From NCBI GenBank assembly GCA_022496805.1, contig CM040088.1, positions 17,081,001 to 17,145,000 of the forward strand: a stretch of 64,000 nucleotides of DNA, written 5' to 3'. This DNA comes from Pohlia nutans (taxonomy: Eukaryota > Streptophyta > Bryopsida > Bryales > Mniaceae). Positions within the stretch are counted from its first letter, which is position 1, and every line of letters begins with the position of its first letter. This document shows positions 1-11,090 of this stretch, piece after piece. A model generated the notes under the pieces. That model worked only from the letters and a program-made list of their open reading frames with translations, was not told the origin of the DNA and ran no database searches. Position numbers and translations under genes: made by a program.

Positions 1-459
1 CAACACTTGAACGCGTAGGGGACATAATACACATAAAATAAGAAAAGATTATCAATGCCACACCCTTTTGTGCAATTAGGAATTGGTGGTATCTAACTAT
101 GCGTTGATATTTCCAATATCTTCACATGTTGAAGATTATGAGATTGTAAAAAGGAATCTCTTAAGAATTAACAGTAATTGCACTGGAAAAAGTGTAGCAT
201 GTTGACGCAGTTCTTCTGGAGATGCCATGCAGTGGATTTTGGAAGCTCTAAGAGCATGCCCAGCAGCTCCAGATCAAATAAGTCCGCCAAGCATCAAGTT
301 GACGGCCATTTTTAACTTAGAGGAATGTTGGAATAGAAGTACCCCAGCAACAATCCTTGTGCGAACTCCAAGGCAGTTTATTAAAAGAGAAAGTAATTCA
401 TAACACTTGATGGCCTTGAAGCATGAGCCAATGAATAGGCTTCAAGGCCATTATCTTAC

Positions 460-983
460 CTTTGATTGGCAAAGATTCTTGCTTGGCGTGAGCAATTTTC
501 TTCCTCCAAAGCTTCAGTGTATGGCGGAGAAAACTCAAATAAAGCCCACTGCCAAGCTATCTTGGTGATTGAGATGAGATTTTCTACTGCTGCTGGGGCC
601 ATGTTCATGCCAAACCTCCGCCACCTTGAGGTTTGACTGGTGCTTTTGCATGCTGCTGGGCATGCTCTAATTGAGCTAGAATTGGGATTTGCAATTGAGC
701 TGCAATGGGGACGGTGCGTGATGTGTAAGCCACAGGACTCAAGCAATCCAGACGGAAAAGAAATAGGGGGAAAAGTAAGAATTAAAGACAATAAAAAGTA
801 AAAGAAAAAGAAGAAGGTGAGGTAAGGTACCGGATCAGTAGACGAGGTTAGTGCCATTATCTGCACTTCTACTTGGTTTAGGGTTTCGACAACGAGCTCG
901 GGACTTTGATCCCTGCTGCTTCCTCTGTTTCTTCTCCATCTCGTGCACGCGGTTTTGCTCATTACCCCAGCACTGTGCCACAT
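460..983 (-). other. Possible decayed 5' exons of a minus-strand gene
   Basis: On the minus strand a first-exon-like stretch (983 to 831) ends at a possible GT donor. A second block (699 to 460) is bounded by a good acceptor (CCATTGCAG) and a good donor (AAAG/GTAAGA). The second block is rich in Gln, Ala and Pro in one frame (QLQIPILAQLEHAQQHAKAP) and reads MAPAAVENLISITK in another. No single frame joins both blocks without a stop, so this is either a pseudogene or a wrong exon model. I do not recognise the protein. The gene would continue past the left edge. The high GC of 860-960 and the splice signals are the main support. Confidence 0.25.
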
Positions 984-992
984 AAACTAATT

Positions 993-1225
993 TTAACCCT
1001 CAAAGGACTGATGGGGATAGTAGATACGTTGGCGTATATTTAACATTTGTTGTAAATAGAAAGTTCTAAATTGAGACCCCAATAGCTCATTAAAATCATG
1101 TCGACTTGAATTTTAACTTCACTTTTAATCTTAAATCCATAGGAGGTGTGGAACCATGCCAAATACAATGGAATATTGGTGTATAATACTAGTCCGAAAG
1201 GGCTCTTTGGACCTTTAAGGGATAA
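993..1225. mobile_element. TTAA element, family A
   Basis: About 233 bp, starting TTAACCCTCAAAGG and ending CCTTTAAGGGATAA, with the final TTAA mutated to ATAA. The interior (GTTGGCGTATATTT, TCATTAAAATCATGTCGAC) is shared with copies at 20879, 35055, 41376, 48241 and 49554. Non-coding. Confidence 0.75.
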
Positions 1226-1493
1226 GCAAAATTTCAATATGCTGCCACCAAGTACTGTATTTGTAAAGGGATCCTTGAATGTAGCCACTACCAAGAGAGG
1301 GTGTTGTTTTTGACATTGTTTTTAATACTTGGATTTGGGATATCTAGAAGAAGAGTCAATTAAGGATAAGATCTCATATCTAATAGTAATCTACATTCTA
1401 CAACTCTATGGTTAATACCAACTCATTACAATAGTGGTTATCACCTTCTTCTTTTTATTATCAAAATCCAATTATGAACGCTTTATAACATTC

Positions 1494-1901
1494 TTAATCT
1501 TTAAACGTCAAAAGGGTCCTTGGAGGGCAGCTCGAAGAGCATCTCCAAAAGCCTACAACAGTTGTTGACCGGAACAACCCAAAAAAATTTTATTTTTTTA
1601 TTTTTTAAATTGTCAGCCAGCCGCCGTGTTAGCCAACGTTTTTGCTCTTTTAAAAAAAATGATTTATTTCTCTCCACAGTTGTTGCCCAATCATAGCTCC
1701 CTCTTTCCCCTGATTCCTTCATTTGATTGTGGATTGTTCCATAGTTGTCTAATTTAGGTATATTTGCTAAATGTAGCCTTGTTTTTTCATCACCTTTCCA
1801 AAGCACCAATCCATTTCAATTTTGGTTGAGAAAATCCACTTATTTCTCCATTATTCTCTAATAAACAAGCCCGTGGGGCTTTTTTGACATTTAAGGGTTA
1901 A
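1494..1901. mobile_element. TTAA element, family J
   Basis: Begins TTAATCTTTAAACGTCAAAA and ends TTTTGACATTTAAGGGTTAA. The interior carries the family marker of GGGCTTTTT near the end and a motif of the type TTTCTCAACCAAA. Other copies are at 29254, 47453, 47683 and 60743. Confidence 0.7.
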
Positions 1902-1957
1902 TGTAGCCAAAGGGTTACTCCCTCGTAAAAGTAGAATATTCTACTACTATAGTAACC

Positions 1958-2530
1958 TTAATCCATAAACGTCCTCAGCCCTCTCTAGATTCAGCAATTT
2001 TGCAAAAATGCACTATGAAATGCAACTAAGAGGGATATTTTGAACTTGATGTATGAATAAAAGTTATATATTATTAATTTTAGACTCTATCCATGTGGTT
2101 AGATCTGCAATTGCTATCACCAATATTTAAAAAAAAATTGAAACTTAGAATTCAAATTTTTTTTGTACTTTGATTACAAATAAGATATTGACAATTTGTG
2201 AATGAAATTTTGTGATGGGTTGAAATGTAATACTGTAAGTGTAGTGATTTTTGGAGATTTTTTGGTTACTTAATTTTATGAGTTTATTTTTTCAAGAGCA
2301 CATTTAGACTAAAATCTTCATATTTTTTGGTGAATTGCTGCAACATGAAATGAGGCATAAATTTTTCACAAATCATCCCCTTTCTAACCGGATCACACAT
2401 ACATGAAGTTAACTTCCCATAAAAAATCCAGTAAAAAATCCGCACTGCAAAAAGTGCATGACGGATGAGAAAACGGAGTATGCTTTTGTACATAAAGCAA
2501 AAAATGCCTAGTTGGGCAGTTAGGGGTTAA
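1958..2530. mobile_element. TTAA element, family C
   Basis: 573 bp, starting TTAATCCATAAACGTCCTCA and ending GGGCAGTTAGGGGTTAA. It is a full-length member of the commonest family here. Markers are AACTAAGAGGGATATTTTGA near one end, and GTAGTGATTTTTGGAGATTT and GGATCACACATACATGAAG in the interior. The short ORFs inside it recur in other copies only because the DNA is repeated. It is separated from the family J element by 56 bp. Confidence 0.85.
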
Positions 2531-3376
2531 GCTATTTAAGCTATATATGACTCACCTACATTGTTGTACAAAGACATTCCAACTACAAAGACTAATATTA
2601 TTATGTTTGCAAACTCTAATTATTATTTTTATTTACCTGGCGAATTGGGTTTAGAAGCTCAAGGTTGTGCGCTTTCATGATGAATGGTTTGGATGTATCC
2701 ACCGGCTTCACTCCTCGGCTCCAATATACTTCAATCTAGCATCTCTTCCAACATTAGGGGATATGAGACTTCGTTGAATGTAATGCATACTTGCAATGTA
2801 AGTTCAAGTGGCAATTTAAGAGACTACACCAAAGTCTTCAATATTAAACTTGTTTTCTATCTTTTCCACTTTGGTAATTGCTCATGGTACTCAAATAAAA
2901 TAATACCACTTGGTTTCTATTCCCACTAAAATTTCCTAACTTTTGGTAAAAAATTTCAATCATTCATAGCCATATTTCAAGGTTACTTCAAAAATTTGTT
3001 TGATTATAGAAGATACAACCTTATTGGTTGGTATACTCACGGTGTAAGTTAGCTCTTCATCTAATTGGGAAAAGTTCTCAGACATTCGAGAGGAGCTGTT
3101 GCGTGTGGCTTGCGGGATTTCCACACTTTCAGCTATATGAGCTACACGGCCTACAATTGTCCGCTTGTATGCCTTGCCCACACTGCCTTCTTTCATATTG
3201 CTACAATGCATCCATGAAAAAGAAGGATCAACATGATTGAAATTAAAGTTAATTGAAAGAATGGATTTCATGGCTGAATTTGTCATATGGTCCCTAAGAT
3301 TTTTAGTTTTTGTGTTCACATCGATGGAGAATTTTGCTTTAGTATGGCGATAAATGTACTAAATCCAATTGTCTCT
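2531..3376. other. Non-coding, nothing recognised
   Basis: AT-rich sequence with only short ORFs whose codon use and composition do not look coding. No repeat partner was seen elsewhere in the window. Confidence 0.5.
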
Positions 3377-3757
3377 AATGCATCTCAAACTTGGAAGGTC
3401 ACATAAAGTAATTATTTTCCATACGTTTTACATGGATAGAAGGGTTAATGTTTTTTTTTTAATAAAGAACACACTAATAAAAATGATGTAAATTACACAT
3501 GTAATATGCGTAGTAATTGTTAAAATTTGTTGTTATATACTATTTTAATTATTTTTTGGATATGCCGTTGCACTCAAGAAAATCATTTCAATCTCAATTT
3601 GAAAAAAAAATTAACGCTTAACAATTACCACATGTATTATGTGCCTAATTTACATTGTTTTAATTTTTTTCACATAGAAAAGCACAAACCCTTCTTTTCA
3701 TGTAAAACTTATAAACAATGATTATTTTTTGTGGCCTTCCAAGTTCAAGATGATTCC
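3377..3757. mobile_element. Fold-back (long hairpin) MITE
   Basis: Almost the whole length is an imperfect inverted repeat. The outer arms are AACTTGGAAGGTCACA (3389) against TGTGGCCTTCCAAGTT (3731). The middle arms are GTTTTACATGGATAGAAGGG against CCCTTCTTTTCATGTAAAAC. The inner arms are TAAATTACACATG...GTAATTGTTAA against TTAACAATTACC...CTAATTTACA. The central spacer is about 70 nt. No target duplication is obvious. It could be a fold-back element or a precursor of small RNAs. Confidence 0.65.
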
Positions 3758-6030
3758 CTGCCAAGTTGGGTAATAAATTAATTTTAAATGCCACATATTC
3801 ACCACTTGACATGTGGAAGTTGTCCAATCACATTATTTTGTACACAACATGATAGGTTCTCAAAATATACTAGAAATATGCATTCATAAAAGAGGTTGAG
3901 TATGCGTGACACAAATACCTTGTAGTCACATAACTCTAAATCTTTATAAGTGTAGGACTTCTATAACACATGGGATATTTGCAAAGTGAATGGAAATAAG
4001 GGACCAAACCCCTAACGCTACAAGGGCGGAATGAGAGCAATCACACTTACTTGTAAACAAGGGTTTGGTCGAATTTGATAACATCATTCACGCAAAAATC
4101 ACCTGAATTTTTTCTCAAATCCCATACACATCAACACAATTAGCCTCTTGTATAATGCATAGGCAGTGCATTCATAAGATTTATGTTTGCTGTAAGTGCA
4201 AGGCAGGGTCAACACATTTGTGTCAAATATTTAATTTTTTTCAAGAAAGAATATGGAATATTTGTCAAGATTCTTTTTCGCCATTCAAAAAATTGCTAAA
4301 AAATATTTCCCCAAATTTTTTGACATATATTTTAAGAAATATTTTCTACCAACCCTACCCTCCACCTAGGGTACTCAATCCTCACAAACCTCTAAATCAT
4401 TCTACAAAAATTAATTTCAAAGAAGAACAATAGGTCTTTTGATAAGGTTGAGTTAAGTTTGATGATTACCATATCCACAACTAATCGGGAAAGAGTTCTC
4501 TGGAAATCGTAAAACCTCAGTTTCACCTGTCATGCTGGAAATACACAGAGCAAAATGTAAAATCAAAATTTTTTAAACAAGAGTTAGAAATCTAATCTTT
4601 GACCACACAACATTCAGTAGCATGCACTGTCCCTACCTGTTTTGGCTCTATAGTAGATGGTGTGAAATATTCCACATCCAACAACACTTCATCAGTAGCT
4701 AAGTGGACAGGTGGAGGCTAAAGCTGATGAGCAGAGTGCTACTAAATGTTATGCAGGAAAATGCAAACCCTTATATTTAGATTCACTCAATAAGGTCAAC
4801 TGAATAGTAATTAATAGAGCTTTTGTGTGAACATTGGGAAAATTGATCCCACCAACACCTCAACAATTGAATATTGTTACAGAGTTAAATCACTCTTTAT
4901 AAATTCCTTAGCCCTTGTCAGGGTTCACCCTTTTGCTCACACTCTAGGACAATGGCCTGATATGGGTACCGGTGAGACACGTCTCACTATGTGTGACTCA
5001 TTTTATGTATGCTAGAAATTCCATCTTTAACACCATGTATATAGCTGCAACCATAGCACCTATAACACCATTTAATTTTTGTAATTTTCCAACGTTTTTT
5101 TCTTACCAAAAAGATATTTCTGAAAAATCACATTATTTTTGAAAGGGGTACCCATATTAGGCCATCACCTCTATGGAAGATAAAAATTCAAAACATGTGA
5201 TTCTTGAGACAGGACTACTGTGGACTTCCAACCCTCCATTATCATTCTTTAGGTAAATAATGACATGGCATGTCCAATATTCTAGAATCCGCTATGTACA
5301 ATGATTCTTGTGCAACGATTCATATTCCAAGGTACAGCTCACAAAGGCTAAAGAACCTTATGTTCAATTCAATACCAAACATTGATTTCAATATCTTGCA
5401 CTTATGGTAAACACAAATGCTTTTCATTAATGGTAAACATGTAATCAAATAATATTTGTGTTTAATGTAAGTGCAAGGCATCAAATGCCCTTTTTGGCTC
5501 TCTCTCCCTATTTCTTTTTTCATTTGAATTCTCTCCTACCAACATTGACTTTTTAGGTATAGTTGGTTGATTTCTATCAATATTTTTTGCAAGATAGAAA
5601 TTGTTGTGTATCCTTGCAAAACAAATTGCACTCTCATAAAATCTCATTCTAAAAATGTAATGATAGATGTAGCGTAAAAAAACAACTTTCCATAAACTCA
5701 TGTATAGAAGACGACCTCTCCACGAGCACTTTGGATAGCACTTTGGCTCTGGAAAAATGGATGTGCATGGGTTGACCAACGATTTTATTTGGAGGGAGAC
5801 ACTGAATAGTGTAACCCGGCCAGTTCACACCCTCAAAACAACTCAAGCTACAGTAGCGTATGTTCTCTTCTTAATTGCACTGTACCATGATTGCACAATC
5901 CATGTGTGGTGACTTGTGAGTGGTGCCTTATGAGTGGTGCCTTGTGACTTGTGAATACTTACTATTTTCAGAGTCTAATTGAGGATACATGGTACGCCCT
6001 GAATAATTTTTGGATGATCTTCAGATTGCA
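3758..6030. other. Non-coding region with one dispersed repeat
   Basis: No gene is recognised. A block at about 4611-4757 (CATTCAGTAGCATGCACTGT to AATGTTATGC) recurs at 60219-60388. A small tandem repeat of GAGTGGTGCCTT(A/G)T lies at about 5918-5955. The ORFs here are short and lack coding character. Confidence 0.5.
4611..4757. repeat. Dispersed repeat, copy 1
   Basis: About 147 bp matching 60219-60388 in the same orientation. Shared cores include TTCATCAGTAGCTAAGTG and ACAGGTGGAGGCT. The class is unknown; it is probably an internal part of an unidentified transposon. Confidence 0.65.
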
Positions 6031-6227
6031 ATTCAGAGTTGCTGGTGCAGATGCTCTTACTGATCCAGTGTGAGTTACACAGTACTAGTGTGAATGCATA
6101 ATCTCTGCCATTAGTGAGTCAGGATGTGCATGTCAGTAAAGTAGAGTATAGGCAGATTGGATCTCAAACAAATGCCCAGATTATTAATCAGGATGCTTAT
6201 AACTCACTGTGTAATACACTGGATGGC

Positions 6228-6900
6228 AGAGATTATGCATTCAGAGTGCAATTCAGAGATTATGCATTCAGAGATTACGCATTCAGAGTGCAATTCCACA
6301 GGGAACCCTCACAGTTTGACTCTGGGGCCAAACTTGAGTGGAGGGGTAAAAATGAGGGATTTTTACCTCGGGGCAGTTTTTTTTTGCCCCCACGCCCGTC
6401 AAAAGCACCATGGTTTTACCCCGGTAGAAGTTCCAGAAAGGGAGTCAAAGTTTGACCCCCGACTCCCAATCTACACTTTCGGTCACAGTGCTAAATGGGG
6501 TAAAAAAATGAGGCCAAACTATCCACTTTCTACCCGGCAAAAATGTCTAGGACCCCTGTGTTCACATTAAGAGATTATGCATTCTGAGTGCAATTCAGAG
6601 ATTATGCACTCAGAGATTACGCATTCAGATTGCAATTTAGAGATTACGCATTCAGACACAAGGAACCCTGATCATATTACCAAGCAGTAATGGGGTACAA
6701 GAATGATGATAAATTCTTGGTAATCACTTCCTAAATTGAACAGTTATCACTTGCAAAACTTGTTATAAACAGCAGTTTGACGATTATGTTTACTTCCCAG
6801 TGAATTGGACAAGGTTCCCTGTGAGGGATTATGCATTCAGAGTGCAATTCAGAGACTAATGCATTCAGAGTGCAATTCGGAGATTATGCATTCAGAGTTG
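6228..6900. repeat. Minisatellite cluster with two hAT-like inserts
   Basis: Variants of a unit like GAGATTATGCATTCAGAGTG (about 20-27 bp) occur at 6228-6296, 6570-6655 and 6826-6900. Two spacers split the array. One at about 6297-6561 starts CACAGGGAACC and ends GGACCCCTGTG. One at about 6656-6823 starts CACAAGGAACCCTG and ends AAGGTTCCCTGTG. The spacers' CAGGG-type inverted ends resemble hAT MITEs, but I could not confirm 8-bp target duplications. Confidence 0.55.
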
Positions 6901-6915
6901 CTGGTTGAGATGCTC

Positions 6916-7350
6916 TTACCAGATTTCCGCTTCCGATTCCGATGAAGACGACGAAGACGACGACGACGAGGACAGTTTCTTATCAGTACCAACGACATTG
7001 CGGGGGTTGTGTTTGCCTTGACAACCGACATGCAGCATGGCCCATTTCAACGCCCTCTCCGTGTCCACCCGTTTGCAGAGCTCGTGCAGGCGGCGAAACC
7101 CTTCGTAGACCTCCTGCACCCGGCTACTACTGCAATAAGATTTGGAAGTGGAAGTTCGCCTGCTGCAGAACTGGCGGACCAAGTCCGTGGCGAGCTTGTC
7201 GTGCTTCACGCAAAGCTCCACCAGAAGCAGCATGTGCGCGTCGTCGTAGCCGAACGCCTGTTGCGCGCGCTCCATCTTCGCTATCCATGGCCCCGGATCA
7301 CAGCCTGCTTGGTACCGCAACTCCTGCAGGTAGAGCGCATCCGTCGCCAT
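6916..7350 (-). CDS. Unrecognised 144-residue protein, serine-tailed
   Basis: ATG at 7350 opens a 144-codon frame that is clearly GC-rich against the AT-rich surroundings. Upstream, 7351-7560 is also GC-rich and looks like a 5' leader. The N-terminus (MATDALYLQELRYQAGCDPG) is followed by a helical, Leu- and Cys-containing region (residues ~25-65), a basic region, a run of about 11 Ser from a TCG/TCT-type repeat (6942-6972), and an acidic end ESEAEIW. The stop codon lies inside GAAATCTG/GTAAGAGC, a strong splice donor, so the real protein may continue into a downstream exon I cannot find. The pattern 'DP..W...ME' near residue 17 faintly recalls retrotransposon Gag, but this is too weak for a call. 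The function is unknown. A tandem repeat array borders its 3' side. Confidence 0.5.
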   Translation of the reverse strand: MATDALYLQELRYQAGCDPGPWIAKMERAQQAFGYDDAHMLLLVELCVKHDKLATDLVRQFCSRRTSTSKSYCSSSRVQEVYEGFRRLHELCKRVDTERALKWAMLHVGCQGKHNPRNVVGTDKKLSSSSSSSSSSSESEAEIW

Positions 7351-7594
7351 AGAGTGCAATTACTGTGGCAGCTAGCTGCGGCGTGAGTTTCGGGATATGA
7401 GACTGCTTCTGCACGAGAGAGACGATCGGAGAAGGAAGGACGGCAGCAACCGCCGGCAAGCTAACCGTCGCTCTGGCACGGTAAAGGGGCCTGTCTCTCA
7501 TGGTGGAGGGAGCTGCCTCGCACGGTAGAGTTCTGGTATAAGGTGGATGACCCAATAACCGGCGTGTACTATAAACCAACAATATCTCCAACAT

Positions 7595-8527
7595 GTGTTC
7601 ATTGAAAGCTTCTATTTCTATACCAGTACTAGAGTTGCATGAAAAGCTTAAAGCGTTGATTTATGGGCCATCCACTAGAGTTAACCGAAAAGAAGCTCCC
7701 AAAGAGGAAACTCAGCTCAAACTCATGTTAGACTCGTTTTGAGTTGAAGAAAGCTCCAAAACTGAGACTAAGCCGAGTTTCTAAATTCTCTAAAACAAGC
7801 ACCTGACAGTATCTTAGCTGCGGGACCCTCAGTTGCGAACACGTTCCCCCAACCCTCAGTTGCTATTCAATTCGAGACCAAGTTACTATTCACTGAGAAT
7901 ATGTGACAGTGGATCTTATTTTTAGTGACAAGACTCTTGTTTGACTCCTGTTGCAACCTCTTTTGTTTTCGGTTAACTCAACTATACATCAGTGATGGAT
8001 CGTAATGGTAAGGGTAGCTTGAAACCAGGGTTTTTTTTCTTCTGATTTCTTGGATCCAGACTTCAATGTCGTGGCACACACACAATCACAGGGCGCTTTT
8101 GGCAGGTTCCCGCTTGAGCCAGGTGGGAAAATCCGGTCTTTCCCTTGTGCGTGAACAGTGGCATTTGGGAAATTCGACCCTGAAGCGGCTTCCATTGTCA
8201 GAGAATATCAGATATCAAAATGTGCTGTAGCTGTGACCTTCTGTTACTGGCTGATGGCACTAGAGTACGTGGTCGTGTACTTTTTATTTTTTTTGGGTAA
8301 ATCGATTTCTATAGAAATCATGTGAAAATATAAACATGGTGAATCCGTGAATTGAATTGAAGTGTGGATATAGTATGAATAAAAATCATCCTAGAACTTA
8401 TACCTTTCAGTTGTACATCCTCTCAAAAGCTATAGATTTCACTACTTCATTCTGACATATATAATAATGTAATTAACCAAAAGAACATCATTATAATTTT
8501 TTACATAAAATCTCGATTTTAGACAAT
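7595..8527. other. Intergenic, no gene seen
   Basis: Non-coding. A segment near 8080-8125 shares the motif GGGAACCTGCCAAAAGCGCC (minus strand) with 18298-18322 (plus strand, GGAAACCTGCCAAAGGCGCC), which suggests a dispersed repeat. Nothing else was recognised. Confidence 0.45.
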
Positions 8528-9863
8528 GTAATCCTTTAGTGCGCAAATAAGGAAAAATCCATGATGAATTGGATTTTGAAAGATGGAGATTTATAATACA
8601 TATCTTCTAGAAAAAAAGATTTCAATGTGGAGTTGTGAAATTATCAAAATACCTATGAAAAAAACGTGAAAATATTGAAATACTTGAAAATACATTAAAT
8701 ATTTACAAATACAACACATATACTATGCGATATTTTTTATGTTTGAAAGTTTGTAATCTTGTTTTATCTTTTTCAATTGTGTTCTCTTGTTCGTGTTCCA
8801 TACTGTATATAATCCGATCTTGATCATTGTACCAACTCCTTTCATATTTTAACGTATAAATTTTTGTCTTAAACCATATATGAATAACTCATTGTCACTT
8901 TAAAAGTTCACAGTAATTATGTGTGGGTCCATTCTTGAAATGAAAGATTGCAACGGAGAGATGTTGACATTCTTGCTAAACATCTTCACTTTCATTTTGA
9001 AAAATTCACCCAAATTCTATATAACTTTGAAGTCACCTTCCCTTCAAATTTTCATTTTCGAGTGTGTATTATACAATTCAAAGACATACTAAAAACTTCC
9101 ATTCGAACGGTTCGATCTTAACAAGGTTGAACCGGCATTTGTTTTATTAACCCGTAAACGTCCTCACCCCTCTCCAAATTTGGCAGTTTTGCGAAGATGC
9201 ATCATAAAATGCAACCCATACTTCCATAGAGATGTTTTTAACTTGATGTATGAATAAAAGTTGTACATTATGAATGTTTGATTCTATCCATATAGTTAAA
9301 TTTACGATTGCTATCACCAATATTTTGTATAAAATTTGAAATTTGAAATTGAAAATTCTTTTGTAATTTGATTACGAATAAGATGTTAAAAATTTGTGCA
9401 TGAAATTTGTCGTGATTGGTTGAAATGTAATACTCTAGTTGTAGTGATTTTTGGAGATTTTTTGGTTGCTTAGTTTTATGAGTTGATTTTTTTAAGAGCA
9501 CTTTTACACTTAAATCTTTGAAATTTCGGGTGAATCACTATAGCATGAATCGAGGCATACAAATTTCACAAATCCTCGGTCCCCTTTCTAATCGGATCAC
9601 ACATGCATGAAGCTAACTTCCCATAAAATATATAGTAAAAAATCCACACTGGAAAAAGTCAATGACAAATGAAAAAATTGTATTTGATTTTATACATCGT
9701 TCACTTTTTGGACGGTTCAACATTCAGGGTTTAAACTATGCTTACATTTATAAAGTTAAATACTATTAATAGTATCCCTAATTTGAACATAGGGAGTTTT
9801 GATAAAAAAATAACCAAAAAAATTGTGGTTTCTCGATAACCACCCGAGGCACTAAAGGGTTAA
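8528..9863. mobile_element. TTAA element, family B, split by a nested family C element
   Basis: The left end is degenerate (GTAATCCTTTAGTGC). The right end is GGCACTAAAGGGTTAA. The interior matches family B copies at 21088 and 61295 (for example CAAATACAACACAT, and ATTATGTGTG). A family C element at 9147-9734 interrupts it. Without the insert it is about 750 bp. Confidence 0.7.
9147..9734. mobile_element. TTAA element, family C, nested in family B
   Basis: Runs from TTAACCCGTAAACGTCC to AACATTCAGGGTTTAA. The flanking family B sequence reads TTTTATTAA/ACTATGCTTACATTT. The uninterrupted copy at about 61979-62005 reads TTTGATTAAGCCATGCTTAC with a single TTAA. This shows directly that insertion was at TTAA with TTAA duplicated. 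Confidence 0.85.
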
Positions 9864-11090
9864 GGAGAAATGGTTAATGTCAAAAATTGGGTTGATACGC
9901 TATGAACTCATTGTTTTTTTAAGTTGCGGAGGTACTCTGGACTCGGTGATTTCAGTTTGTGAGAGAGTCAGTACATTGCAAGCATTTGTGAAGAGTGTGA
10001 GGTCAAGGGAGATTAGTCACTTTAATACGAATCATGACATTCGTGCAATTTGCGAGTACAATCATATATCAACTGTAGAATTTAATAAAATAGAAATCAT
10101 TAACTGGTTCAACTGTTGTACTAATCCTTTGACATCTTGTGACTGCTTCGGCTTTCGGGAACCTACCGAACTTCTCTTCACCTCATCCTCAAAGTAAACC
10201 CTTCAATGTTTACAGAACGTTATCTAGGTGAATTGCTACCACTTAAAGATCCAATTTCCAATAAACAGCTAAGCAGTCATGATAGACACAACACTGATCT
10301 CATACACGTCCTTCTCTATTTTCATATTGTTTCCAATTTATCTGCTTCTTCTATGTCACACACTAGCTTGACCCATGCTGGCCACCGGTACAAAAATTGT
10401 TTTAAATAAATATCAAAATTTCAAAAAACCTCAATGTATTTATAGTTGTCATTTTTTTCGAATAATAACAACAAGGGGACTATAGAGCGCATACTATAGC
10501 GTCAATTTGGGCAACTTCTCTAAGTTTGTCTTCAGCTGCAAGAAAATAAAGAAAAATGTATGTGAGAGATTTCGTTTCTAGAACTATATTTGCTGGCTCA
10601 TTTCATCACTCAAAATTTCATACGCCTCCCAATTTTTTTGGAAATTATGGGTTACAATATCTTGCACCTATTGATAACCAAAAAATTATAGCCAATGAGT
10701 CAACTTGTGAGTAATGCCATTTTCCCTCCAAATGGTCATATGCTTTTAAAATGACAAATTCAATTGATGATATTGTGAAAATATAATTCACATGCAACCA
10801 CATTTTATATCACAAAAATCAGTGAAGAACATTGTATATTATGGTTAGAAAATAAATGCATTTACAGAAAAATAACTAAACATGGCACTTATTCAAAAAT
10901 GAGGAAAGAAAGGTAATAAACCCAACTTCCTCCGTGACACATATGTACCAAATAAAAAATTCTTGGCCAAGAGCAGTATACCGTTGTCCACAATACATTC
11001 ACGTCCGGTTTGCCATATTTCGCCATTCAATTAAAATACTTCCTGAAAACCTGGTGGGCTTGAAGTTCATCATCAATTTACCAACTTGTG
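9864..11090. other. Non-coding; degenerate family F fragment
   Basis: No gene is recognised. About 10735-10855 resembles family F (TCAATTGATGATATTGTGAAAA and the spaced motif CAGTGAAGAACATTG). The rest has short ORFs only. Confidence 0.4.

Noticed and set aside
1040..1294. ORFs that recur at 1040, 35181 and 49394
   Set aside because: They lie in copies of the same non-coding family A element and are not conserved in frame.
9268..9501. ORFs with the recurring LLKKSTHK(T/I)KQPKNLQ peptide at 9268, 34386, 41002 and 42335
   Set aside because: They are repeated only because they fall in family C elements; the frame opens and closes at different points, and there is no start or domain consistent between copies.
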